Positions 1 through 6,448 of a DNA stretch of 9,880 nucleotides are shown here, piece by piece. Every line of letters starts with the position of its first letter. Position 1 is the stretch's first letter. The translations under genes and the position numbers were made by a program. The stretch comes from an uncultured Chloroflexota bacterium (lineage in GTDB: Bacteria > Chloroflexota > Dehalococcoidia > CAUJGQ01): positions 1 through 9,880 of the forward strand of contig CALFMN010000097.1 in NCBI GenBank assembly GCA_937879875.1, in the 5' to 3' direction. Under the pieces are notes generated by a model. The model was given only the letters and a program-made list of their open reading frames with translations. It searched no databases and was not told the DNA's origin.

Positions 1-1361
1 CAGCGCCCGCCGGCCGGCGTACCGGTAGACAGCAGCAGGTTGGCCTGGCCCTGCGCCGGCGTCGGCGTCGCGGTAACGGCACGCGGCACAGAGGGCGAGG
101 CCGCGACGGCTGCGCCGGCGCGCGGCGTGCCCGCGCCGGGTTGCGCCGTGGCAGGTAGCGGGGACGCCGAGCCTGGTGTTGGCGAAGGCATTTGCGGCGC
201 GAGTTCATTCGCAGGCGCGGTGGGCGTCGGCGTTGCGAACGCTGGCGCCGGCGACGCCGTGGCGGCGCGGCGGGGCGCCGGGGTGCGGGTGGGTGGCGCC
301 GCGGTCGGGCTCGGAGGAGCCGTCGGCGCGACGGTGGCGGGCTGCTGCGGCGGCTCTGGCGGCGGCAGGATGCGGCCGTTCTGCGTAATCTCCACGCGCA
401 TGCCGGGCTGGCCGAACATCCAGAAGTACTGCGCGTCGTGAAGGTAGAGACCGACGCAGCCATGGCTGGTGCGCGTGTCGCCGAAGACGCCGCTGGGCTG
501 CCAGTAGTTGAGGTGCAGCGCATCGCCCAGGCCGTCGAAGTATTGCGTGAACAGCACGTTCTTGACGTCGTAATGCTCGGCCGGGTCGTTGATGCCGGCC
601 TGGCTGGAGGTCATCGTTTCGTTCAAGACCTGATAGTTGACGCGCCAGTGGCCGGTCGGCGTCTGGTAGCCGTCCTTGCCAGTGGTCACGCCGGCGGTGT
701 AGATCACGCTGTCGCCGATCAGCAGCTTCGCCGTCTGCGTGCCGAGGTCCACTGATACCCAGCGCTCGCCGCGCGGCAACTGCGAGGCCAACACCTCGCC
801 CTGGCGCGGAATCCATACATACGCTGAGTACACATAACCGCCGTCGACCTGGTACCAGAGGTTCTGCCAGTCCTGCGACGCGATATACCAGGTCTGGCTG
901 CCGACGACGACGTTTTCCCCGCGCACTTTGGCGTGCAGGTTGAGCTGCTCTTCGTAGGCGAGCTTGCGCACCGGCGCGCTTTGCGTCGTCGGCTGCGTGT
1001 AGATCGAGGCGGCACTGGTGACGGCGTAGCCGTGCGTACCGTCGGCAAGCGTCTCGCGCGGCGGCGCCGGTGTATCGGTTGGCGCCGGCGTCGCGTTCGG
1101 CGTGGGGCTGGGGCTAGCGGTCGGAGTCACGGACGGCGTCGCGCTCGGCGTGGGGCTGGGCGTCGCCGACGTAGCCGGCGTTGCGCCTGGCGAGGCGATC
1201 TGCGCCGCTGCCGGCGTGGCAATCACGAGGTCCGGCGGCCGTGTGGCCGCGCCGCGCTTGTGATTCGCCGAGCCGCTGCACGCCGCAAACAGGAATGACA
1301 GTGAAAGAGCCGCGACTATCCAGATCCATCCCGCCGCGCGGGATCCGCCCCTCCGACCCAT
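1..1361 (-). CDS. Lipoprotein L,D-transpeptidase (YkuD domain), 3' end outside the window
   Basis: The frame is open from ATG 1361 to the left edge (453 codons, no stop seen). It begins with a basic stretch, a hydrophobic helix (about residues 12-25) and a lipobox-like LFAAC with Cys28, so it is probably an exported lipoprotein. A Thr/Pro/Ser linker (about 50-100) leads to an SH3-like segment (about 113-185) containing WYIASQDWQNLWYQV. The YkuD catalytic domain follows (about 200-325) with His283 in DALHLNYW and the signature SHGCVGL, catalytic Cys302. Enzymes of this family form 3-3 peptidoglycan cross-links or attach proteins to the wall through a Cys thioester. A Pro/Thr/Ala-rich tail of more than 120 residues follows the domain and continues off the edge, which is longer than usual for the family. 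GGGGAG lies 5 bases before the ATG (1367-1372), supporting this start. Family assignment is firm; the exact role is not. Confidence 0.9.
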   Translation of the reverse strand, partial: MGRRGGSRAAGWIWIVAALSLSFLFAACSGSANHKRGAATRPPDLVIATPAAAQIASPGATPATSATPSPTPSATPSVTPTASPSPTPNATPAPTDTPAPPRETLADGTHGYAVTSAASIYTQPTTQSAPVRKLAYEEQLNLHAKVRGENVVVGSQTWYIASQDWQNLWYQVDGGYVYSAYVWIPRQGEVLASQLPRGERWVSVDLGTQTAKLLIGDSVIYTAGVTTGKDGYQTPTGHWRVNYQVLNETMTSSQAGINDPAEHYDVKNVLFTQYFDGLGDALHLNYWQPSGVFGDTRTSHGCVGLYLHDAQYFWMFGQPGMRVEITQNGRILPPPEPPQQPATVAPTAPPSPTAAPPTRTPAPRRAATASPAPAFATPTPTAPANELAPQMPSPTPGSASPLPATAQPGAGTPRAGAAVAASPSVPRAVTATPTPAQGQANLLLSTGTPAGGR

Positions 1362-1404
1362 ACCCGCTCCCCGCCCCGGCCGGGCGCCTCGATCTCCACA
1401 AAAA

Positions 1405-1433
1405 AGTCTACAGGCTGAGCCCGCCCTTCACAA
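1405..1433 (-). promoter_or_regulatory. Sigma70-type promoter of the L,D-transpeptidase gene
   Basis: On the minus strand, TTGTGA (1433-1428) is separated by exactly 17 bases from TAGACT (1410-1405). Transcription would begin near 1398, giving a leader of about 37 bases that contains the GGGGAG ribosome site. A T6 run follows the -10 box. The promoter lies just downstream of the preceding aminotransferase stop codon (1455), so the transpeptidase is probably transcribed independently of that pair. Confidence 0.5.
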
Positions 1434-1454
1434 CGGCGCGGGAACATAAGCGGG

Positions 1455-2861
1455 TCACGGGGCGAGCACGCCGGGCAGCGTTTCGACGATGTAGCGCAAC
1501 TGGCTCTCGTGGATCGTCAGCGGCGGCGCCAGCGAGAGCACGTTGCCGTACATGCCCGCCGGCAGCAGGATCAGGCCGCGTTCAAGGCCGCGTTGCAGCA
1601 CGCCGGGAATCAGCTCCGGGTACGGCTCGCGGCTCGTCCGGTCCTGCACCAGCTCGATGCCGAGCATCATGCCGCGGCCCCGTACCTCGCCCACGTGCGG
1701 ATTGTCGCGCGTGGCCGCCCGCAAGTCCGCGAGCAGCGCGGCGCCGAGCCGGGCACTCCGTTCGACCAGTTGCCGCTCCCGCAGCTCGCACAGCACGGCG
1801 ATCGCGGCGGCGCAGCCGAGCGGGTGGCCCAGAAAGGTGCTGGAATGCGGCGCTTCGGGCGTATCCGGCCGCCAGGCGTCCAGCACGGCGGCGTCGCCGG
1901 CAACGATCGAGCCGGGCAGCCCGCCGCCCAGCGTCTTGCCCGCGCAGAGCAGGTCCGGCACGACGCCGGCATGCTCGCAGGCCCACATGCGGCCGGTTCT
2001 GCCCAAGCCGGTGTAGATCTCGTCCGCGACCAGCAGCACGCCGCGCTGGTCGCACAGGTGCCGCAGGCCGAGCAAAAAGCTGTCCGGCGGGAAGATCTCA
2101 CCCTCGCGTCCCTGGAACGGCTCGACGATCACGCAGCCAGGTTCGTAACCCCGCTCTAAGAGCCGGCCGAGCGCCAGCTCAACGCCCGCCAGGCAACGCG
2201 CGACATCCGCCTCATCGTCGCTGCCCGCGGGGCGGCGGTAGGGGTTCGGATAGGGCGCCCGCTCGACGTGCTGTCCAAGCTGCGCCGCAAACCGCCGCCG
2301 GAACGACTGGCGGCTGGTCACGGCGAGCGCGCCGTAGGACTGGCCGTGAAAGGCGCCCTCGAAGGCGACGACGCCGGGCTTGCCGGTGTACACCGCCGCG
2401 GCTTTGAGCGCGATCTCGACCGCGTCGGCGCCGCTCAGGCCGAACAGCACGCGATCCAGTTGCGGCGGCAGCACAGCGCGCAGCGCTTCGGCCAGATCCA
2501 GCCGCACGACGGGCGGCAGAAAGTCGCCCATGCCGTGCAGCAAGCGTCGCGCCTGCTGCTCGACCGCCGCGACCACCGCCGGGTTGCGGTGCCCGACGGA
2601 GGCGACGCCGAAGGCCGAGGTCGTGTCGACGTAGAGGTTGCCGTCCACGTCGAGCACGTTGGCGCCGGCCGCGCTTGCCCAGAAGATCGGCCGGTCGCCG
2701 TTGGCGAGCGTCGAAATCGCGGGACCTTCGACCGCGGCCAGCCGCCTTGCGTACTCCCGCGAGCGCGGTCCTGGCGGCGGCGTGACGATGTGCGGCGTCA
2801 GATCGCCGAAGCCGAGCGGCTCGGCGACCTCGCTCAGCGCGGTTAGAAGCGAATCCGTCAC
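1455..2861 (-). CDS. Class III PLP-dependent aminotransferase (4-aminobutyrate/acetylornithine aminotransferase-like)
   Basis: A 468-residue fold-type I aminotransferase of class III, normal in length. Visible marks are the N-terminal LDVDGNLYVD block (70-79), GLSGADAVE for phosphate binding (141-149), the aromatic-His-Gly FHG that stacks on PLP (171-173), Asp280 in VADEIYTGLGRTG, and the Schiff-base lysine Lys309 in CAGKTLGGGLPG. STFLGHPLGCAAA (341-353) is also typical. It should move an amino group from an omega-amino acid, amine or ornithine-type donor to a keto acid in the cytoplasm; the substrate cannot be read from sequence. The start is GTG 2861, 10 bases after the TGA of the upstream aminotransferase and without a clear Shine-Dalgarno, so translation is probably coupled. 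It may act with that neighbour in one pathway or as a two-subunit enzyme, but this is inference. Confidence 0.88.
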   Translation of the reverse strand: MTDSLLTALSEVAEPLGFGDLTPHIVTPPPGPRSREYARRLAAVEGPAISTLANGDRPIFWASAAGANVLDVDGNLYVDTTSAFGVASVGHRNPAVVAAVEQQARRLLHGMGDFLPPVVRLDLAEALRAVLPPQLDRVLFGLSGADAVEIALKAAAVYTGKPGVVAFEGAFHGQSYGALAVTSRQSFRRRFAAQLGQHVERAPYPNPYRRPAGSDDEADVARCLAGVELALGRLLERGYEPGCVIVEPFQGREGEIFPPDSFLLGLRHLCDQRGVLLVADEIYTGLGRTGRMWACEHAGVVPDLLCAGKTLGGGLPGSIVAGDAAVLDAWRPDTPEAPHSSTFLGHPLGCAAAIAVLCELRERQLVERSARLGAALLADLRAATRDNPHVGEVRGRGMMLGIELVQDRTSREPYPELIPGVLQRGLERGLILLPAGMYGNVLSLAPPLTIHESQLRYIVETLPGVLAP

Positions 2862-2871
2862 CGGGAACGGC

Positions 2872-4233
2872 TCACACCACGCCCTCGGCCTGCAGCGCGG
2901 CGAGCGAACGGTCGAAGGCCCCGATCGTAGCGTCCACGTCGCGCTCGTCGTGTACAGAAGACACCATCAGGCCGGCGTGCATCAGATCCACGCCCTCGTT
3001 CAGCATCGCGCGGCGCAGGGCAAACTCGATCTCGTGCGGGGTGCGCGGCGCGCGGCGGTGGTCCTGCGTCTGCCAGACGTAGCTGATGCCGTCGTCCGGC
3101 AGCCGCGCCGGTTGACCGAGCAGGATATGCAGCATCGAGGCGTAGCCGTAGACGCAGCCCTGCACGCCGCGCTTCGCCACGATCTCGTTCATGCCGCTGG
3201 CCAGGCGCAGCGCCGCCGCGTCCGCCGCTTTGTTCGGCTCGCCCGTGGCGACTTCGCTCAGGCAGGCGACGGCGGCAGCAGCAGAGAGCGGGTTGGCGTT
3301 GAATGTGCCGGGGTGCGAAATGCGGCCCTTGCTGTCGCGCTCGGGGTCGTCGCTGAAGGCGATCTGGTCGAGCAGATCGGCCCGGCCGGCCACGGCGCCG
3401 CCGGGCAGTCCGCCGGCCACGATCTTCGCCATCGTCGTGAGGTCCGGCAGGATGCCGTAGCGCGCCTGGGCGCCGCCGGGCGAGGCGCGGAAGCCGGTGA
3501 TCACTTCGTCGAAGATCAGAATCACGCCGGCCTTCGCCGTCAGCTCGCGCACCGCCTGCACGAACGACAGATCGATCGGATTGTCGCCCCAGGCCGCGCC
3601 CGTCGGTTCGAGAATCACGGCGGCCACGTCGGCGCCGTGCTCGGCCAGAGCGTTCGCCAGCGCGTCCACGTCGTTCTGCGGCAACGAGAGCTGCTGGCGC
3701 AGCGCCACGCCGGGCACGCCGGGCGCGACCGGATCATCCGCGCTGCCGCCGCGCGCCTCGATCAGCGTGTCGTTCCAGCCGTGGAAGTGGCCGGCAAAGC
3801 GGATCACGCGGCCGCGGCCGGTGTGGAAGCGGGCGAGGCGCACGGCCATCTGCGTCGCCTCGGTGCCCGAGCTGGTGAAGCGGACTCTTTCCGCCGAAGG
3901 GACGAGCTGCTGCACCAGCCGGCCCCAGGCCAACTCGTACGGATGCGAGGCGCCGAGATGCGTGCCGATATGGATCTGCTTCTCCAGCGCTGCCTCGACC
4001 GTGGGGTACAGATGGCCGAGCAGCAGGGCGCCGTGGCCCATCACGTAGTCGATGATCTCGTTGCCGTCCACGTCCCACTTGCGGCTGCCGCGCGCCCGCT
4101 CGACGCAGATCGGGAACGGCGTGAAGTGGCGGATGTCGTGCGTGACGCCGGAGGGAAACACCTTCGCCGCCTCGGCGTGAATCGCCGCTGAGCCGGCGTG
4201 CGTCTGTTGATACCGTTCGAGGATCGTGCCCAT
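2872..4233 (-). CDS. Glutamate-1-semialdehyde aminomutase-like class III aminotransferase
   Basis: A 453-residue protein from ATG 4233. It has WDVDGNEIIDYVMGHGALLLGH (53-74, read in two parts: DVDGNEIIDY, GHGALLLGH), SSGTEAT (121-127), FHG (150-152), Asp242-Glu243 in FDEVITGFR, and the PLP lysine Lys270 in MAKIVAGGLPGG, all in the order seen in HemL-family enzymes. It is somewhat longer than biosynthetic HemL (about 430), has FHG where HemL has YHGH, and sits beside a second aminotransferase. A different substrate is therefore more likely than 5-aminolevulinate synthesis. An upstream in-frame TTG (4287) overlaps the predicted -10 box and cannot be the start. ATG 4233 has GGGAG six bases upstream (4240-4244). 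It is probably the first gene of a two-gene operon. Confidence 0.88.
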   Translation of the reverse strand: MGTILERYQQTHAGSAAIHAEAAKVFPSGVTHDIRHFTPFPICVERARGSRKWDVDGNEIIDYVMGHGALLLGHLYPTVEAALEKQIHIGTHLGASHPYELAWGRLVQQLVPSAERVRFTSSGTEATQMAVRLARFHTGRGRVIRFAGHFHGWNDTLIEARGGSADDPVAPGVPGVALRQQLSLPQNDVDALANALAEHGADVAAVILEPTGAAWGDNPIDLSFVQAVRELTAKAGVILIFDEVITGFRASPGGAQARYGILPDLTTMAKIVAGGLPGGAVAGRADLLDQIAFSDDPERDSKGRISHPGTFNANPLSAAAAVACLSEVATGEPNKAADAAALRLASGMNEIVAKRGVQGCVYGYASMLHILLGQPARLPDDGISYVWQTQDHRRAPRTPHEIEFALRRAMLNEGVDLMHAGLMVSSVHDERDVDATIGAFDRSLAALQAEGVV

Positions 4234-4286
4234 CGTGCACTCCCAGCCGGAGCCGAGCCCGGCGTATTCAGACGTGCCTTCGGTCA

Positions 4287-4316
4287 AGTATAGGCGCCGC
4301 CGCGCGGCGGGCTCAA
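4287..4316 (-). promoter_or_regulatory. Promoter of the aminotransferase pair, with a palindrome in its spacer
   Basis: On the minus strand TTGAGC (4316-4311), an 18-base spacer and TATACT (4292-4287) form a good sigma70-type promoter, with initiation expected near 4280 and a leader of about 47 bases to ATG 4233. The spacer contains CCGCCGCGCGGCGG (4297-4310), a perfect 14-bp palindrome between the two boxes, where a bound repressor or MerR-type activator would act. In DNA this GC-rich a palindrome of C and G can also arise by chance. Confidence 0.5.
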
Positions 4317-4369
4317 CGAACGCCGCGCACCGCCGGACTCGACCCTCCGCCTGACTGGCCGTTGTCAGC

Positions 4370-4375
4370 TACACT
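4370..4375 (+). promoter_or_regulatory. Possible -10 box (TACACT) for a leaderless transcript
   Basis: TACACT fits the TANNNT -10 pattern and ends exactly 7 bases before GTG 4383, so initiation would fall on or beside the start codon. No Shine-Dalgarno is visible upstream of either GTG 4383 or TTG 4362, and no good -35 box is present. A leaderless mRNA, common in several high-GC phyla, would explain this arrangement. Confidence 0.3.
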
Positions 4376-4382
4376 GGGCGTT

Positions 4383-5480
4383 GTGGATTTCGCAGCGATT
4401 GCGCACCTGCGCCTTGAAAACCAACAGATCGCCCGGCACCCCTGTGCCACGCCGGGCCAGGTCGTCGCCTGGCTCGGCGCCGTGCAGGCGCAGGACTATC
4501 CCGGTGCGCTGTGGTCGATCGGCCTGCGCTTGCCGGACGCCATCGTTGCCGATGTCGAGCACGCCATTGCCGAGCGTGCGATCGTGCGGACCTGGCCGAT
4601 GCGCGGCACGCTGCACTTCGTGGCGGCGGCGGACGTGCGCTGGCTGCTCGGGCTGTTGACGCCGCGCGTCATCGCCGGCAGCGCCCGGCGGCGTCAGCAG
4701 CTTGAGCTGGACGATGCCGTCTTTGCCCGCAGCCGGGAAGCGCTCCGCGCGGCGCTGCAGGGAGGGCGGCAGCTGACGCGGACCGCGCTGCTTCAGGTGC
4801 TGGAAGAGGCGAAGATCTCGACAGCCGGGCAGCGCGGCTACCACATCCTCTGGCGACTGGCTCAGGACGGCGTGATCTGTTTCGGCCCGGCGGCGGGCAA
4901 GCAACAGACGTTTGTCCTGCTTGATGAATGGCTGCCGCCATCGGCGCCGCTCGATCGAGAGGCGGCGCTGGCCGAGCTGGCGCGACGTTACTTCAGCGGC
5001 CACGGCCCGGCTACGCTGCGCGATTTCATCTGGTGGTCCGGCCTCACCGCGGCCGACGCAAGAGCGGCGCTCGAACTGGCAAAGCCGGCGCTCGTGCACG
5101 AAGTCGTGGACCAGGACACGTATTGGCTCGCGGCAAACACGCAAGCCGGGCCGCGCGAAAGCTGCCGTGAGCCGGAGGTCCAGCTTTTGCCCGGCTTCGA
5201 TGAGTACCTGCTTGGCTATACGGATCGCAGCGCTGTCCTGGATGCGGCGCGCGCCGCGGAGATCGTTCCGGGCAACAACGGCATGTTTACCCCGACGGTC
5301 GTGGTCGACGGCCGCATCGCCGGAACCTGGAAGCGGACGATCACACGGAGAGGCGTCGCCGTCAGCGTTCGTCCGTTCAGCCCCTTGAGCGAAGCAGGCG
5401 GTTTGGCCCTCACCCGCGCTGCCGAGCGCTACGGCCACTTTCTGGGTCTGGCCGCGACGGCAGCAGACACGAGCTGCTGA
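4383..5480 (+). CDS. HTH_42 winged-helix protein, AlkZ/YcaQ-like DNA glycosylase candidate
   Basis: A 365-residue protein of the HTH_42 (formerly DUF1006) family. Marks of the family are the N-terminal helix with LRLENQQIARHP, GAVQAQDYPGALW, TWPMRGTLHFVAAADVRWLL, and the C-terminal LLPGFDEYLLGYTDRS and GTWKRT blocks. Q35-A36-Q37 matches the catalytic Qx[QD] motif of the DNA glycosylases AlkZ and YcaQ, which remove bulky alkylated bases or unhook interstrand crosslinks. The motif position also matches AlkZ closely. A base-excision repair role is therefore plausible, although many family members are untested. GTG 4383 is preferred: it begins just before the conserved start of the family and lies 7 bases after a TACACT box. 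TTG 4362 is an in-frame alternative. The gene diverges from the aminotransferase operon. Confidence 0.85.
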   Translation: MDFAAIAHLRLENQQIARHPCATPGQVVAWLGAVQAQDYPGALWSIGLRLPDAIVADVEHAIAERAIVRTWPMRGTLHFVAAADVRWLLGLLTPRVIAGSARRRQQLELDDAVFARSREALRAALQGGRQLTRTALLQVLEEAKISTAGQRGYHILWRLAQDGVICFGPAAGKQQTFVLLDEWLPPSAPLDREAALAELARRYFSGHGPATLRDFIWWSGLTAADARAALELAKPALVHEVVDQDTYWLAANTQAGPRESCREPEVQLLPGFDEYLLGYTDRSAVLDAARAAEIVPGNNGMFTPTVVVDGRIAGTWKRTITRRGVAVSVRPFSPLSEAGGLALTRAAERYGHFLGLAATAADTSC

Positions 5481-5488
5481 GCAGACGT

Positions 5489-5511
5489 GCCCGGTGACGG
5501 GCGGAAGCCCG
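5489..5511. terminator. Overlapping hairpins between convergent genes, possible bidirectional terminator
   Basis: The segment reads GCCCG-GTGA-CGGGC-GGAA-GCCCG. The central CGGGC (5498-5502) can pair with either the left copy (5489-5493) or the right copy (5507-5511), each giving a 5-bp GC stem with a tetraloop. It lies 9 bases after the winged-helix gene stop and 23 bases beyond the convergent aquaporin stop. There is no T-run on either strand, so intrinsic termination is uncertain. Confidence 0.35.
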
Positions 5512-5533
5512 CCTGCCGAACGCCATTGCTATG

Positions 5534-6376
5534 CTACTGACGTGCGCCTTCGCCGCTGGCGGCATCGCCCTCGCCGGGCTTTTGCCGGCCGTGCAGCGCC
5601 CAGGTGATCGCGACAGCCGCGGCAGCGCCGCCGAACGGCCCGACGAGGTAAATCCACGCCTCGCTGAGATCGCCATCCACGATCATCGGCCCGATCGAGC
5701 GCGCCGGGTTCATCGAGGCGCCGCTGATCGGCAGCGCAAACAGCCCGCAGAGTGCGATCGTCGCGCCCACGGCGATCGCGGCGTCCGGCCCGACGAGGTG
5801 GTGCCGCGTCGCCGTGCCCAGGATCACCGTGATCAGCAGCCAGCTCAGCACGAGCTCCATCACCAGCGCCGCGCTGGTGCCGTGGTGGGCATGCGTGGCG
5901 CCCAGCGAGTCGATATCGCCGTAGAGCTGGAGCAGCAGCAACCCCGCGGCCACGGCGCCGAGCATCTGCGCCGCCCAGTACAGCGGCACGCGCCACACGC
6001 TGAACACGCCGCGCAGCGCGAAGGCCGCTGTCACCGCCGGATTGAAGTGCGCGCCCGAGATGTTGCCTATCGCGTAGATGAACGCCCCGACCAGCAGGCC
6101 GGGTGCGATCGCGCGGGCGTCTGTGCTGACCTGGTTGCCGCTGATGCGGGCGATCACCTCGGCGCCGGCAGCGACGAACGTCAGCGCAAAGGTGCCGCAG
6201 GTTTCAGCCAGCGCCCGCCTCAGCTCCGCGACCAGGCCACCATGCCTCGCACTCGCGACCGCCCGATCGCGCGTGGCCGCGCGCCGGTTTGCCGAGGCGG
6301 TGAACGGGCCGAGGCGTTGTCTCCGCGAAGCCTGCATGATGCGACTACCGTAGCGGCGGCCACCGCACGCTTGCAT
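5534..6376 (-). CDS. Aquaporin / MIP family channel
   Basis: A membrane channel with both half-helix motifs of the family, SGAHFNPAVT and SGASMNPARS. Counted from ATG 6376, the Asn-Pro-Ala triplets are at 112-114 and 223-225, and Arg226 follows the second one as the selectivity-filter arginine. About six hydrophobic spans surround them (roughly 61-76, 91-105, 130-149, 170-187, 198-216, 239-260). It should pass water, possibly small neutral solutes, across the cytoplasmic membrane; whether it is AqpZ-like or GlpF-like cannot be decided. The N-terminus has about 45 basic, non-membrane residues, longer than in typical bacterial aquaporins. The start is uncertain: GTG 6379, ATG 6376 and ATG 6337 are in frame and none has a clear ribosome site. 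The shorter form from 6337 (267 residues) removes 13 residues. The C-terminal tail is short and Gly/Glu-rich. No transport partner such as glycerol kinase is adjacent. Confidence 0.85.
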   Translation of the reverse strand: MQACGGRRYGSRIMQASRRQRLGPFTASANRRAATRDRAVASARHGGLVAELRRALAETCGTFALTFVAAGAEVIARISGNQVSTDARAIAPGLLVGAFIYAIGNISGAHFNPAVTAAFALRGVFSVWRVPLYWAAQMLGAVAAGLLLLQLYGDIDSLGATHAHHGTSAALVMELVLSWLLITVILGTATRHHLVGPDAAIAVGATIALCGLFALPISGASMNPARSIGPMIVDGDLSEAWIYLVGPFGGAAAAVAITWALHGRQKPGEGDAASGEGARQ

Positions 6377-6392
6377 CACTCAAAACGATGAA

Positions 6393-6415
6393 TGGCCAGC
6401 AAACCACCCTGGCCA
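6393..6415. repeat. Small inverted repeat upstream of the aquaporin gene
   Basis: TGGCCAG (6393-6399) and CTGGCCA (6409-6415) are perfect inverted copies separated by 9 bases, so two TGGCCA palindromes lie 16 bases apart, about 20 bases upstream of the aquaporin start. It could be a hairpin ending the upstream hydrolase transcript or an operator for the aquaporin. The arms are short and chance is possible. Confidence 0.25.
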
Positions 6416-6448
6416 GGTGATGGTGGGCTCCCCTCACTGTTAAAGTTG

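Noticed and set aside
1070..1210. Repetitive GTCGG/GGCGTC-rich DNA that looks like a tandem repeat or CRISPR-like array
   Set aside because: It encodes the Thr/Pro/Ser linker of the transpeptidase. There are no regular units or spacers.
1181..2407. 408-residue plus-strand open frame
   Set aside because: Arg/Ala/Pro-rich translation with no family motif, antisense to the transpeptidase start and the class III aminotransferase. It is a shadow of high-GC coding DNA.
2638..4191. 517-residue plus-strand open frame
   Set aside because: Fully antisense to the HemL-like aminotransferase, whose PLP and phosphate-binding motifs are unmistakable. Composition is His/Arg/Ala-rich and without domains.
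4365..5438. 357-residue minus-strand open frame
   Set aside because: Antisense to the winged-helix gene, which carries clear family blocks. The opposite translation has none.
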